A stretch of DNA of 64,000 bases from JAGOTP01 sp964598725 (lineage in GTDB: Bacteria > Patescibacteriota > Patescibacteriia > 2-12-FULL-60-25), in contig CAZRCW010000001.1 in assembly GCA_964598725.1 (NCBI GenBank), positions 1 to 64,000 on the forward strand, read 5' to 3'. Shown here piece by piece: positions 50,752 to 59,501 of the stretch. The notes under the pieces are model-generated. The model ran no database searches. It was given only the letters and a program-made list of their open reading frames with translations, and had not been told where the DNA came from. Each line of letters begins with the position of its first letter. Position 1 is the stretch's first letter. The position numbers and the translations under genes are program-made.

Positions 50752-51744
50752 TTAGTAACCGAGCACACACTGCGGCGCACACACCGTGTTCTCACAGCGT
50801 TGACGAGCGATGTTGGCATTCCCTTGGCTATTGATAACCGGGAAGTTACCTCCCATCCCCGCTGGCATACGACCGTTCCCACCGTTTGTCCCACAGATCT
50901 CTGAGAGACAACCGTTCGCACAGATCCGACAGGCATCACGTGTTGGGTTGAGACTCGCCGCTTCGACATCCAACTGACGGCAGAACTCAACCGCATTATA
51001 CGTTGCTTGTGGCGTACCCGTTCCCTGCGCCTGGTTACCGGTAATCGTTGTCGCACCTGGGCGACAGGTGGTTTGACCCGAGGCCGGCGCTGGAGGATTT
51101 CCAGGACAGACACGATTCCCTGGCGCACACGGTGTCAGACACTGATCTTCCGTCGCCGGAGCGGTCAGCCCGAAGGCGGCCGGATTCGCCTGACAGTCAC
51201 GCGTACATTCGAGGACCGGGGTCGATCCAGCGTAACAACAGGCGCGAAGTGATCCGTCTATCAACTGATTGAGCGATGGATCGCCATTCCCAGCCGCGTC
51301 CGTTCCTACACCCGTTTGTCCCGCACTATCCGTTCCACTCCCCAACGTTGAGATCTGCTTCACTTCACGGATCACGAAGGTCGAAACCGCAAAGGAGCTG
51401 GCAATAATTACGAGTCCAATCACCGCATTACGAATAATATCCTGTGCTTGCCCCACTGCCTTCGGATCACCTCCAGCCGTCATCCAGACAAAACCGCCGT
51501 ACAAGATGTAGCCAAGTAAGAGAATCCCAAGGAAGCCGAAGAGCACGCTGAAGACTCTGCCCAACAGCGTCGCGACACAAGTCGTTGCCGGTTGGCCCGA
51601 GCAACTCGTCGAGAGACCGGCCGCTTGACCGGTCGCTCCGAGCCCAGTTGTCGAATCGCTGATGCGAGCCGACGCTAAACCAGGTGCAAGCAGAATGCCT
51701 GTACAGACGAGAGGCGCGAGAACACGCGCAAAGAAAGATCGCAT
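50752..51744 (-). CDS. pilin-like protein 2 with Cys-rich C-terminal domain
   Basis: 330 aa. Signal peptide (1-26), two Cys near residues 48 and 56, the two-helix pilin module (VLFGFLGILLLGYILYGGFVW, TAGGDPKAVGQAQDIIRNAVIG, LVIIASSFAVSTFVI; about 62-128), then ~200 external residues with about 18 cysteines (LRACCYAG, ECTRDCQ, QCLTPCAPGNRVCPG, CRICANGCLSEICG, CENTVCAPQC). The cysteines should form disulfides outside the cell. The start of the next gene downstream lies 80 nt on. Confidence 0.8.
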   Translation of the reverse strand: MRSFFARVLAPLVCTGILLAPGLASARISDSTTGLGATGQAAGLSTSCSGQPATTCVATLLGRVFSVLFGFLGILLLGYILYGGFVWMTAGGDPKAVGQAQDIIRNAVIGLVIIASSFAVSTFVIREVKQISTLGSGTDSAGQTGVGTDAAGNGDPSLNQLIDGSLRACCYAGSTPVLECTRDCQANPAAFGLTAPATEDQCLTPCAPGNRVCPGNPPAPASGQTTCRPGATTITGNQAQGTGTPQATYNAVEFCRQLDVEAASLNPTRDACRICANGCLSEICGTNGGNGRMPAGMGGNFPVINSQGNANIARQRCENTVCAPQCVLGY

Positions 51745-51753
51745 AGAGGAAAC

Positions 51754-52152
51754 TTAGAAGTCACTGCCTGAGACTGCTTTTGTTGCACTGGTGAGAACGA
51801 AGGTCGTAATCGCCCAGGCCGAAATGATAATTGCCAAACCGATAATTCCCGAGATGATGTACTTACGCGCTTCATCGGTTTTCTCAGTGCTGCCACCGGA
51901 AACCATATACTTGAATCCGCCCATAAGAACGATCACTACCGACACGATTCCCAAGAAACCGAGCGCCACGTTGATCAAGCGACTCGCGGTTGAACGCGGA
52001 TCACCTGCACTCAAATTCGTGTTCTCACTCACAACCCCTACTCCAAAAGGATCGGATGCGTCTCCCACTTGCGCGAGGACAGGTGCCGCAAAGCAAGCAA
52101 CCAACATCAGCGAAGCGGCGAAACTCACCACATATTTCATGCGTTTTGTCAT
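51754..52152 (-). CDS. pilin-like protein 3 (short)
   Basis: 132 aa, same plan as protein 1: signal peptide (1-27), polar stretch, module VALGFLGIVSVVIVLMGGFKY, VSGGSTEKTDEARKYIISGIIG, LAIIISAWAITTFVL. It has an unusually strong SD for a host-type gene (AAGGAGGTGA, 6 nt before the ATG) and a TATACT -10 box, so high expression is likely. It ends 9 nt before gene 2. Confidence 0.8.
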   Translation of the reverse strand: MTKRMKYVVSFAASLMLVACFAAPVLAQVGDASDPFGVGVVSENTNLSAGDPRSTASRLINVALGFLGIVSVVIVLMGGFKYMVSGGSTEKTDEARKYIISGIIGLAIIISAWAITTFVLTSATKAVSGSDF

Positions 52153-52243
52153 GCTGCTTCACCTCCTTTCTGGTTCAAACGTTGTGACATAGAGCTCGAC
52201 TTCTCACGAACGGAAAAGCCAGTGTGAGTATACCACATCTCGC

Positions 52244-54328
52244 CTATCTTCGCGGTGAGGAGAACACACAGAAGCCACCGGACTGTGGACGACTTGTCTG
52301 TGACGGAGATTCCGTCGTCGAACACCAGATCAAGGCTTTGCCTTGCACATCAGAACAACCAACCGCATCGATCGTTGAGCTGCGTGATGCTTGCGACCAG
52401 TAGGTCACACAACGTGAGCACGAGGCATTTGCCGTATTGTAGTTAGCTGCGACACACAAATCGGCACCGGTCGATCCCCCGCCCGTTTGCATTACCGTCT
52501 GTGGATTGCAGGCATCGTGACAGGTCGTAGACCACATATTCACCAAGGCCGGAACACAGCTCGTCGTGAGACCTGGATAAAGCCCTTGCATGCCACGAAT
52601 ACCGGTCTCCAAGCAGTTGCGACACTGCGCGGCTGGATCGGTCACCATCGTCGTCGGTGCACCGAAGCTGCGGCCCCAAGCGGTCATCAAGCCAGATAGA
52701 TCACTGACACCATTCGGACATGGCCCGCCACGACTCGCGGCACAGGTTGCTGGATCCGCGTTGTAGTAGCTGCGACAAGCGGCGCTCGGCGTACCCGCCT
52801 CAGGCGCTGGAGCACCAGTCGTCTGAGAAGCGGTTCCTCCTTGTGAAGATCGACCCGTTGCACGTGTCGTTCCGCCTGGCTGAAGTGTGGTTGGGTCCTG
52901 ATCTAGGGCATTTTGAGATTGATCAATGCCGGTTATATCGCTTGTCTGGAACTGATCTGACAGTTGAATGATCAATGACACGGCGACGTAGGCTACAAGC
53001 ACGACCACGAGCCCGATCACCGCATTTACAATCGCGCCCTGCCCCTTCTTCACGTCCTTCGCATCCCCCGCTGATGTCATATACAGCAACCCACCGTAGA
53101 CGAATACGCCGATAAAGAAGACCCCGCACAACGCGATTGCAATGCGAATAATATTTCCGATGACGGCCTGAGCCGTTAACGTACCACCGAATGGATCCGG
53201 AAACGTGACGCGGAATACGGGAGCGGTACGTGAAGGCTGGCGTGTGGCACCAGAACCGCCGGAGCTACCCGAGTTTCCTGAATTATTCGTCGTCCCACCG
53301 CTTGGACTATTCGCACCTGAAGTACAGATAGGCACTGGATCCGATGCACACGTCCCTCCACGCTCACTACAAAAAGCGGCGCAACGACTTACACAGGTCT
53401 GTGTAAACTGGCTCACGCTCGCGTCACACGAGGTCGCTGTGTCATCTTGGCGTGCATTCGTGGTCGCAACGGCGCAACGGAAATTGCATTTTGCTGGGGT
53501 GGATGAGCTATCACAAGTGGCCGCATTAGCCGTATCGCACACCATGCCACGACGGCCACACACCTGATCACAGCGAGCGGAGCATTCGTTATTTTGTGCA
53601 CCAGCGGTACAAGTGCCCCGATCAGTTTCCGATACAGCCGTTGGGCGATTACACGTAATGGCGCATTTGTTACCGCCTTCTCCTGGCCGGCATTGACGAG
53701 TCGCTGTTGATGGCTGAGTTGGCTCTAGACCAAGGTCAGTGCAGTAGCTATTCAGATCTCCCGTACATTCTGAAGGCGAACTCGGTGTACACATGACCGG
53801 GGTACGAACGATGCGCGTTGGACCAAAGCTACAGGCATACTGACAATGACCGGCCGCGGTTGGAGCTGGAGCTTGCGGCTCGACACAGCGTGGAGCGGTC
53901 GGACCTGTCCCACAGGTAATACTCGCCACACCGCGTGGCCGATTGCTGTTATAGGTTCCACAGGTGGTCCCACATTGACTCGCACACGTTCCCGCCGTGT
54001 CAGATCCGTTACATTGAGTGATCGTTTGTGGGACACAGGTACACGGCGTACAGGCGCGGGGCGAAGCGGTTCCGCAGGTACTCGGGTGAGCGGCATCTGG
54101 TCGGGCGGCTGGAGTTGATCCAAGCGCACTACAGGTGGCGCTGCAAAAATCTGCGCACTGCGTATCGTTGGTACAGGAGGTCAACGATCCCGTCAGCGGC
54201 GGCTGAATGTAGTTCACGGTACAGCCGAAGGCACAGCTGTTGGCTGCGAGCGCTGGTGCTGCCGCCGCGAACAGGAAGGTCACCGCAATCGCTGAGAAAA
54301 ACGCGGACCACAAAGAACGGACAGACAT
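52244..54328 (-). CDS. pilin-like protein 4, large and Cys-rich
   Basis: 694 aa. Signal peptide (1-29). Residues 30-350 hold four Cys-rich units, each starting C-x-[FYI]-x-C (NSCAFGC, GHCQYAC, NKCAITC, AKCNFRC) and continuing with C-x3-C-x3-C spacings (CADFCSATC, CSARCDQVC, CVSRCAAFC). A Gly/Ser linker (SGGTTNNSGNSGSSGGSG) leads to the two-helix module (about 375-460: IAIALCGVFFIGVFVYGGLLY, SAGDAKDVKKGQGAIVNAVIG, LVVVLVAYVAVSLII). A second Cys-rich region (SAACRSYYNADPATCA ... CLETGIRG ... CHDACNP ... CSRCVTYW) ends it. Both ends should be outside the membrane. Confidence 0.8.
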   Translation of the reverse strand: MSVRSLWSAFFSAIAVTFLFAAAAPALAANSCAFGCTVNYIQPPLTGSLTSCTNDTQCADFCSATCSALGSTPAARPDAAHPSTCGTASPRACTPCTCVPQTITQCNGSDTAGTCASQCGTTCGTYNSNRPRGVASITCGTGPTAPRCVEPQAPAPTAAGHCQYACSFGPTRIVRTPVMCTPSSPSECTGDLNSYCTDLGLEPTQPSTATRQCRPGEGGNKCAITCNRPTAVSETDRGTCTAGAQNNECSARCDQVCGRRGMVCDTANAATCDSSSTPAKCNFRCAVATTNARQDDTATSCDASVSQFTQTCVSRCAAFCSERGGTCASDPVPICTSGANSPSGGTTNNSGNSGSSGGSGATRQPSRTAPVFRVTFPDPFGGTLTAQAVIGNIIRIAIALCGVFFIGVFVYGGLLYMTSAGDAKDVKKGQGAIVNAVIGLVVVLVAYVAVSLIIQLSDQFQTSDITGIDQSQNALDQDPTTLQPGGTTRATGRSSQGGTASQTTGAPAPEAGTPSAACRSYYNADPATCAASRGGPCPNGVSDLSGLMTAWGRSFGAPTTMVTDPAAQCRNCLETGIRGMQGLYPGLTTSCVPALVNMWSTTCHDACNPQTVMQTGGGSTGADLCVAANYNTANASCSRCVTYWSQASRSSTIDAVGCSDVQGKALIWCSTTESPSQTSRPQSGGFCVFSSPRR

Positions 54329-54371
54329 AGATGGTCACATGATAGCTGATTCTCGAGAGAAACAGAATGCA

Positions 54372-54397
54372 AGATCTCTCCCCAGGGGGAGAGATCT
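54372..54397 (-). terminator. hairpin between pilin-like genes 5 and 4
   Basis: AGATCTCTCCC/GGGAGAGATCT around CAGG, 22 nt after the stop of gene 5. Without a T-tract it may tune read-through or protect the transcript end. Confidence 0.55.
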
Positions 54398-54418
54398 ATT
54401 GATTACCTTCGACTGTGT

Positions 54419-56524
54419 TTAAGAGGCTGGGACGGTACACGCCGTTACTTGCGCTCTCGTCAGGAACATCCAGCCTACCTGGTTCAGGGCGGTCGTACCG
54501 CTCACAACACGTACTTGATGGATCAGGGTATCCCCACGCACGACCGTACCGACACCCGTGACCTGTACCTGTGTGCTGACTGCTGAAATAGATACACCGG
54601 TTGAATCGGTAGCCGTCGGGCGAAGCGTGAATGGTCCGACGGTTGTTCGGCAACCGACGGTTGCTGCTGCCGGACTCGTTGTGCCACTCCCACCGCCCGC
54701 AGAACCCGATCCACTCGTAACTGGCGCACAACACAACACCGTTGGTCCATCGTTCGGGCAACCACGCGTGATACAGCGTGAGCGATCCGTGCGTTCCGAA
54801 GCCTGCGTCTGACGACACGACCAGTTCGGCGCCGTAGAATCCTGCGCTTCATTCCGACCAAGGAAGCCGTGACTCACTGCATATTCTACACACGTCGCGA
54901 GTGGCTGCGGACCATTCGTCCCAGTAGTCTGCGTTGTAGTATTGCCCCCACCAACTTCTTCAAACAGACCTAAGATGACGCTGCTAATCGTATAGGAGAA
55001 GAAGATAAGCAGCATACCGATAACGGCATTACGCAGAATATTCTGAGCACCAGCGACCTCCTTTGCATCACCGGCCGACAAAATCCATTTGATCCCACCG
55101 TAGACGAACATGAGAAGCGCAACCGATCCCACAACGCCCAAGATACCTTTGATAATACGGCCTACCAATCCGGCAATCGAATCGATTCCAGGGAGCGGAT
55201 TCTGCAAACGTGTGCCTCCACTACCCGTTCCAAGACTGACGCTCCCATCGCTATTGATGGACGAACCGCTCCCGCTAGAGTCACTTCCACCACCACTACC
55301 CGTTCCTGTAGAGCCGCTACTCCCTGAACCATTTGGTGAACAAAGCGGGGCCGAGCCTTGGCAAAAACGAGCTGTGCTCGGAATACCCGTCTGGGTGCTC
55401 ACATCACGACAGGCTTGTTCACAAAAACTTCCACATACCCGAGTCGGTGCCTGCGCATCCGTCCCCTGAGGATTACAGCTTCGCTCCTGAGTCGAGGTAC
55501 CGATCGAGCATTCAAAGACGCATTGTTTGGCTCCCCCTGCGCCAACCGGTCGGCATGCGGCGCCACCGTTAGTCGTTGAACATTGCCCGTTACGGAATGA
55601 GCGGCCACAAATCTGCTGACATGGAGTTGCACAATCCGCGTCGACGTTACAGGTCGTTGGCTCAACCGGTGGCTGACAAGTAAATTTACAGACGCCATCG
55701 GTGGAAGCTGGCGTCGACCCAGAACCCGTTGATCCGCTCCCAGTCGAACCCGTACTCGGTGCCGTTCCTGAACCAGCGGGTGCCGGTGCGCCACTTGAAC
55801 CTGTACCGCCTGGTGATGGCTGAGTCGTTCCGCCAGTTGTTGGAGACACTTGAGGAACGCCCGCATCAACCGCTGTCGTTCCTACACAAGCCGCCTGATG
55901 ATCTGCTCGCTGACAGGTGGTATAGCAGGTGTTCGGCGAACGTTGTACATCACCGGTCGTGTCGTTGATACACGCCGTCATACAGGCACGACAAATCTGT
56001 GTTGCTGCTCGTGGATTGGTCACGTTAACACACTGCGGTGTCCCGTTGATTCCCGTCGCACAGGTAATACCTGAGCCCGCTCCCTGCAGTTCTCGTACCC
56101 GACCGGAAACCGCCGAACAGGTTGTTCCGCATTGGCTCGTACACTGGGAACTGGATCCACCCTCCGACGCATCCGTACAAGCGATCGCTGTGTTTGGAAT
56201 ACACGAACAAGGTGAGCAGCGATCCGCTTGCGAGCTCGATCCGTTCGTTGTCTGGCAGGTAGAAGCGTGTATCTGACTCGTGTCGAAGGCCATCCCGATC
56301 GAAGCACAGGTCCGCTGACACTGGGTATTACAGGGCGTGTATTCAACGGTTGGAATCCCGTTCTCCGAACGTGGATTACAGTTTTGTGCGCCTGCTCCAA
56401 GCGTCACGCGACACGTGAACTGACAAGCATCAACCGCTAATGCCGAACGTAACGGCAAGGCCGCTCCAATGAGCAACGCTACGCCGAGCAAGCAGGATCC
56501 GAGGAGAGAGAAAAGACGGCGCAT
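54419..56524 (-). CDS. pilin-like protein 5, large and Cys-rich
   Basis: 701 aa. Signal peptide (1-30). Cys-rich units begin at DACQFTC, GVCKFTC and KQCVFEC, with CNTQCQRTC, CATPCQQIC and CGSFCEQAC as the C-x3-C-x3-C parts. Between units 1 and 2 is a Gly/Ser/Thr/Pro-rich stretch (GTGSSGAPAPAGSGTAP), and a longer Gly/Ser linker precedes the pilin module (about 440-525: VVGSVALLMFVYGGIKW, SAGDAKEVAGAQNILRNAVIG, MLLIFFSYTISSVIL). The C-terminal part has WSCRQTQ, RCITRGC, VLCCAP, then a beta-type ending. Follows gene 6 by 6 nt. Confidence 0.8.
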   Translation of the reverse strand: MRRLFSLLGSCLLGVALLIGAALPLRSALAVDACQFTCRVTLGAGAQNCNPRSENGIPTVEYTPCNTQCQRTCASIGMAFDTSQIHASTCQTTNGSSSQADRCSPCSCIPNTAIACTDASEGGSSSQCTSQCGTTCSAVSGRVRELQGAGSGITCATGINGTPQCVNVTNPRAATQICRACMTACINDTTGDVQRSPNTCYTTCQRADHQAACVGTTAVDAGVPQVSPTTGGTTQPSPGGTGSSGAPAPAGSGTAPSTGSTGSGSTGSGSTPASTDGVCKFTCQPPVEPTTCNVDADCATPCQQICGRSFRNGQCSTTNGGAACRPVGAGGAKQCVFECSIGTSTQERSCNPQGTDAQAPTRVCGSFCEQACRDVSTQTGIPSTARFCQGSAPLCSPNGSGSSGSTGTGSGGGSDSSGSGSSINSDGSVSLGTGSGGTRLQNPLPGIDSIAGLVGRIIKGILGVVGSVALLMFVYGGIKWILSAGDAKEVAGAQNILRNAVIGMLLIFFSYTISSVILGLFEEVGGGNTTTQTTGTNGPQPLATCVEYAVSHGFLGRNEAQDSTAPNWSCRQTQASERTDRSRCITRGCPNDGPTVLCCAPVTSGSGSAGGGSGTTSPAAATVGCRTTVGPFTLRPTATDSTGVSISAVSTQVQVTGVGTVVRGDTLIHQVRVVSGTTALNQVGWMFLTRAQVTACTVPAS

Positions 56525-56530
56525 AACGGC

Positions 56531-58021
56531 TTAGGCGTTGATAAAAAGACCCACTAAGAAGTTCACCAGCGTGTAGCCAAAGAACATGAGGAACAGCCCA
56601 ATCAGTGCATTCTTGATCCGACTTTCGGCCGATTTCACACTAGCCGCATCCCCCGCGATCAAATACTCGACTCCTGCGTAGACGAACACAACGAGGAGCA
56701 AGATCCCAGCCAAGCCAAACAAAAAGCGAATGGCATTCAAGGCAACTTGAACGATATCCGACAACTGACAACCGCCATCTTCGATACAAGCCGGCAAGAT
56801 CAAGCGCGTCAGACCACCCGAGTCGGCAGCGACATTGGTCGCGCCTACTGACGTGTTTCCAGAACCAGACGAACCCGTCGAACCGGAACCGCTACCTCCA
56901 CCGGTGCCGGCCCCGCCCGACGAAGAGCCACTTGCCCCACCATCGGTTGTGCCGCCCGTACCCGGTGCTGGTGCCTGGCCACCCGCAGCCGCTCCTTCCG
57001 TCGCGGCACCACGACCACCACAGAGGTTAGCCGGTGGCGAGCCGGTTGCTGGCGTACAACATTTGATGTCGGCGCTCCCTGGACAGCCCCCGCTCACGCA
57101 GGTCGCCTCATCCGGAGTGCTACAGACCCGACGACACGTCCACTGTGCACGTGGAACCTCGAACGCGATCTCTATCTGCGAGATACGTCCTTCGGCCTCA
57201 GGATTGGCCGCCAACGCACGTTGAGCACAAGCACCTGGGGGCAAGGTCGCCGCTTCGTTGGCTGTCGCCGTACTCGACTGCAAGTTGCTCCGACGCCCCG
57301 ATGAACCACTGACCGCCCCAGAAGCATTAAAAGGCTGCGTCGCCTGTTCTTGGTTGATGCCGCGGCAAGGCGCATTCTGTCCACCTTCAAAATTTTCTAA
57401 CGTCTGACACGAGTTGTAACAGTCTGTCGGCGTTCCAACGGTCCCAATCGTCGCCGCACGATCAATACAGGTACGTACGCACTGCTGACAGATCCCGAGC
57501 TGGCCGGTCACGAGTGCCGCATCGATACATTGTGCGCTCGGGCTCGTTCTACAAGCAACGCTTGCTACCTGCACTCCTCGAATACGATCTGTGTAACGAT
57601 TCGTATCACAAATATTCTGACATTGCGTTGGACATTCGCCGCCCAAACCTGGGTTATCGCCTGCATCACGCCGCGCATCGCCTTCGCAGCGCAACACAAG
57701 CTGTGGTGTGCAAGTACAAGGCGTACAATGTAACGCACCGCCAGCAGTCGTACGATCGGTACAAGTACTGCTTGATCCTTGCGTCACCCGCATTCCAAGC
57801 CCTTCACACACTCGACGACAGTAATTCGGACAGCTCGCCGAGTCAGATGGATCGGTTGTACAGGAGTTGTCGCTTGTAGGTCGAGTAATACAGGCAAAAC
57901 TACAACTCCCCACCGCCTGTGCCGGTTGGGGGAGCGTAAAAGCACTGACCAGAAGAACTGCCAGAGCTAAGCCAAACGTGTAGCCGGTGAGACGCGTGAA
58001 CAGCTTCGAAAGAGCGAACAT
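56531..58021 (-). CDS. pilin-like protein 6, Cys-rich with the module at its C-terminus
   Basis: 496 aa. Signal peptide (1-36). Cys-rich units begin at GSCSFAC with CPNYCRRVC, then CTPCTCTP, CPTQCQNIC and CQQCVRTC. A second block (QWTCRRVCSTPDEATCVSGGCPG, KCCTP) is followed by a Gly/Ser/Thr linker. The two-helix module closes the protein (about 410-496: FLFGLAGILLLVVFVYAGVEY, IAGDAASVKSAESRIKNALIG, LFLMFFGYTLVNFLVG). First gene of the array; TATTAT lies 13 nt before its ATG as a -10 box. Confidence 0.8.
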   Translation of the reverse strand: MFALSKLFTRLTGYTFGLALAVLLVSAFTLPQPAQAVGSCSFACITRPTSDNSCTTDPSDSASCPNYCRRVCEGLGMRVTQGSSSTCTDRTTAGGALHCTPCTCTPQLVLRCEGDARRDAGDNPGLGGECPTQCQNICDTNRYTDRIRGVQVASVACRTSPSAQCIDAALVTGQLGICQQCVRTCIDRAATIGTVGTPTDCYNSCQTLENFEGGQNAPCRGINQEQATQPFNASGAVSGSSGRRSNLQSSTATANEAATLPPGACAQRALAANPEAEGRISQIEIAFEVPRAQWTCRRVCSTPDEATCVSGGCPGSADIKCCTPATGSPPANLCGGRGAATEGAAAGGQAPAPGTGGTTDGGASGSSSGGAGTGGGSGSGSTGSSGSGNTSVGATNVAADSGGLTRLILPACIEDGGCQLSDIVQVALNAIRFLFGLAGILLLVVFVYAGVEYLIAGDAASVKSAESRIKNALIGLFLMFFGYTLVNFLVGLFINA

Positions 58022-58070
58022 AGAAGTCTCGGCTATAATAGCAGACTTCTCTTCCGCTCGTCATCCTTGT

Positions 58071-59495
58071 CTACTGCAGCGTCTGTGCGATTCGCAAGAC
58101 CGTGTTACGCATCGAGACCGCGATCTCGACCTGTGGGTTGAGTGCGTCTGCAATCAGTTGCGCGAAGGCTTCTTGGACAGTCGTTGGATTATTCCCTTTG
58201 TACCAGGAGGTCGACGTCAGCACCTGAGAGGCGAATACGCCGATCTGTTCGTCATCCAATTGAGGAGCGAGCTGGGCTTTGCGAGCAGCCGGGCGTTTCA
58301 TTACATCGAGCACCGCCTTAGACGTGTCTGGCTTGATCAGATAGTTCAAGAAGTTCCAGGCCACATCCGTGTTCTTGGACTTCTTGGCGACCGTCCAGAA
58401 CCAGTAGTTCGCGATATTCTTTTCTGCCGTTTCTGAAACTTGAGGCAACTTGGCGATTCCTAAGCTTAACTTCGGAGCACGGGCACGGATCGTTGGAAGA
58501 TCGTACGAATAGCCAAAGTAGAAGGCCGTTTTCCCTTGGATAAAGGCGTCGAGCGCTTCTGGCTGCAGAGCGTTCCAGGTATAGGTCGCCTTATTCGGGT
58601 TAGCGAAGTCGGTATAAAAGGACAGCGCCGAGTACGATGGAGGCTCCTGTCGGGAGTTTGCGAGCTCGGGCGGTGTCAGCTGGAATGAAGGCAAACCCGC
58701 ATCATTCGCCATTCTTGTTCCATTCTGAATCATGAGCGCCGTCAAAATGTCGACCGCCCGTGAAATATTGTTGGCCGTACCCATCGCGACCGCCATCTGA
58801 GCGAAGGATGTGCCGTCCTGATCAAGCTTCACGATCTTCTGTACCTGGCTCTGGAAATCAACCCAGTTGGTCGCCGGCTCCAAGATTCCCGCTTTGTTCA
58901 GAAGATCTTTGTTGTAGTACATCCCGAGCGTATCGACCGATACAGGAACACCAACGATTCGATCTTGAATATCGGACGGAACACCTGGCTGCGGAGCAAC
59001 AAGTCCCACCTTCCGAATCGTGTCTTGCGCGACAGCATCGGCGAACTGCGAACGATAGTTCGCGAGAGTGATCGTCGGCTCATCCACCATCGTCCACGAG
59101 GTATCGCTTCCGAAGGTTCCTGAAACCGTACGCTGCCCGATCCTAGTCGTCTTCGGCATCGGCTGAATCTTCGACAGATACTTCCCCGTCCAATCGTTGT
59201 GGATCAAAAATACATCCGGACCACGGTCGTCTGCGAACCCCTCTAACATTTTCTGCTCATATTCCTCTAAACGCAGGCGACGGTAGGTGATTTGAACGTT
59301 TGGATGGCTCTTGCGATACAGATCAATGATCGGCTGGTAGACATTCGCATCATCAATCACCCCCCACATTTCAAGTGCGACCGGTTCGGAGGCCTTGAGC
59401 GAGTCAGCGGTGGGCGCCTTACTACAACCGGCGCCGAGCAAGGCAAGACCGGTAATGATGGCGGTGAAACGAAGAAAGAGCGAGGAACGCGACAT
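58071..59495 (-). CDS. extracellular solute-binding lipoprotein (sugar ABC transporter type)
   Basis: 474 aa. Lipobox LLGAGC (lipid Cys near residue 24). MalE-type binding protein: LEMWGVIDD, YRKSHPNVQITYRR, GPDVFLIHNDW, VGVPVSVDTLGMYYNKDLLNKAGI, GKTAFYFGYSYDLP, NYWFWTVAKKSKNTDVAWNFL. It would capture a sugar or oligosaccharide at the cell surface. No permease or ATPase gene is next to it, so uptake needs components elsewhere or the protein only binds. Ends 6 nt after... the galU stop lies just upstream on the same strand (59502). Confidence 0.88.
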   Translation of the reverse strand: MSRSSLFLRFTAIITGLALLGAGCSKAPTADSLKASEPVALEMWGVIDDANVYQPIIDLYRKSHPNVQITYRRLRLEEYEQKMLEGFADDRGPDVFLIHNDWTGKYLSKIQPMPKTTRIGQRTVSGTFGSDTSWTMVDEPTITLANYRSQFADAVAQDTIRKVGLVAPQPGVPSDIQDRIVGVPVSVDTLGMYYNKDLLNKAGILEPATNWVDFQSQVQKIVKLDQDGTSFAQMAVAMGTANNISRAVDILTALMIQNGTRMANDAGLPSFQLTPPELANSRQEPPSYSALSFYTDFANPNKATYTWNALQPEALDAFIQGKTAFYFGYSYDLPTIRARAPKLSLGIAKLPQVSETAEKNIANYWFWTVAKKSKNTDVAWNFLNYLIKPDTSKAVLDVMKRPAARKAQLAPQLDDEQIGVFASQVLTSTSWYKGNNPTTVQEAFAQLIADALNPQVEIAVSMRNTVLRIAQTLQ

Positions 59496-59501
59496 AGATT
59501 G

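Noticed and set aside
50258..58021. Complete conjugative type IV secretion system
   Set aside because: Only pilin-like (VirB2-type) proteins are present; no VirB4, VirB11, coupling ATPase or relaxase is in the window.
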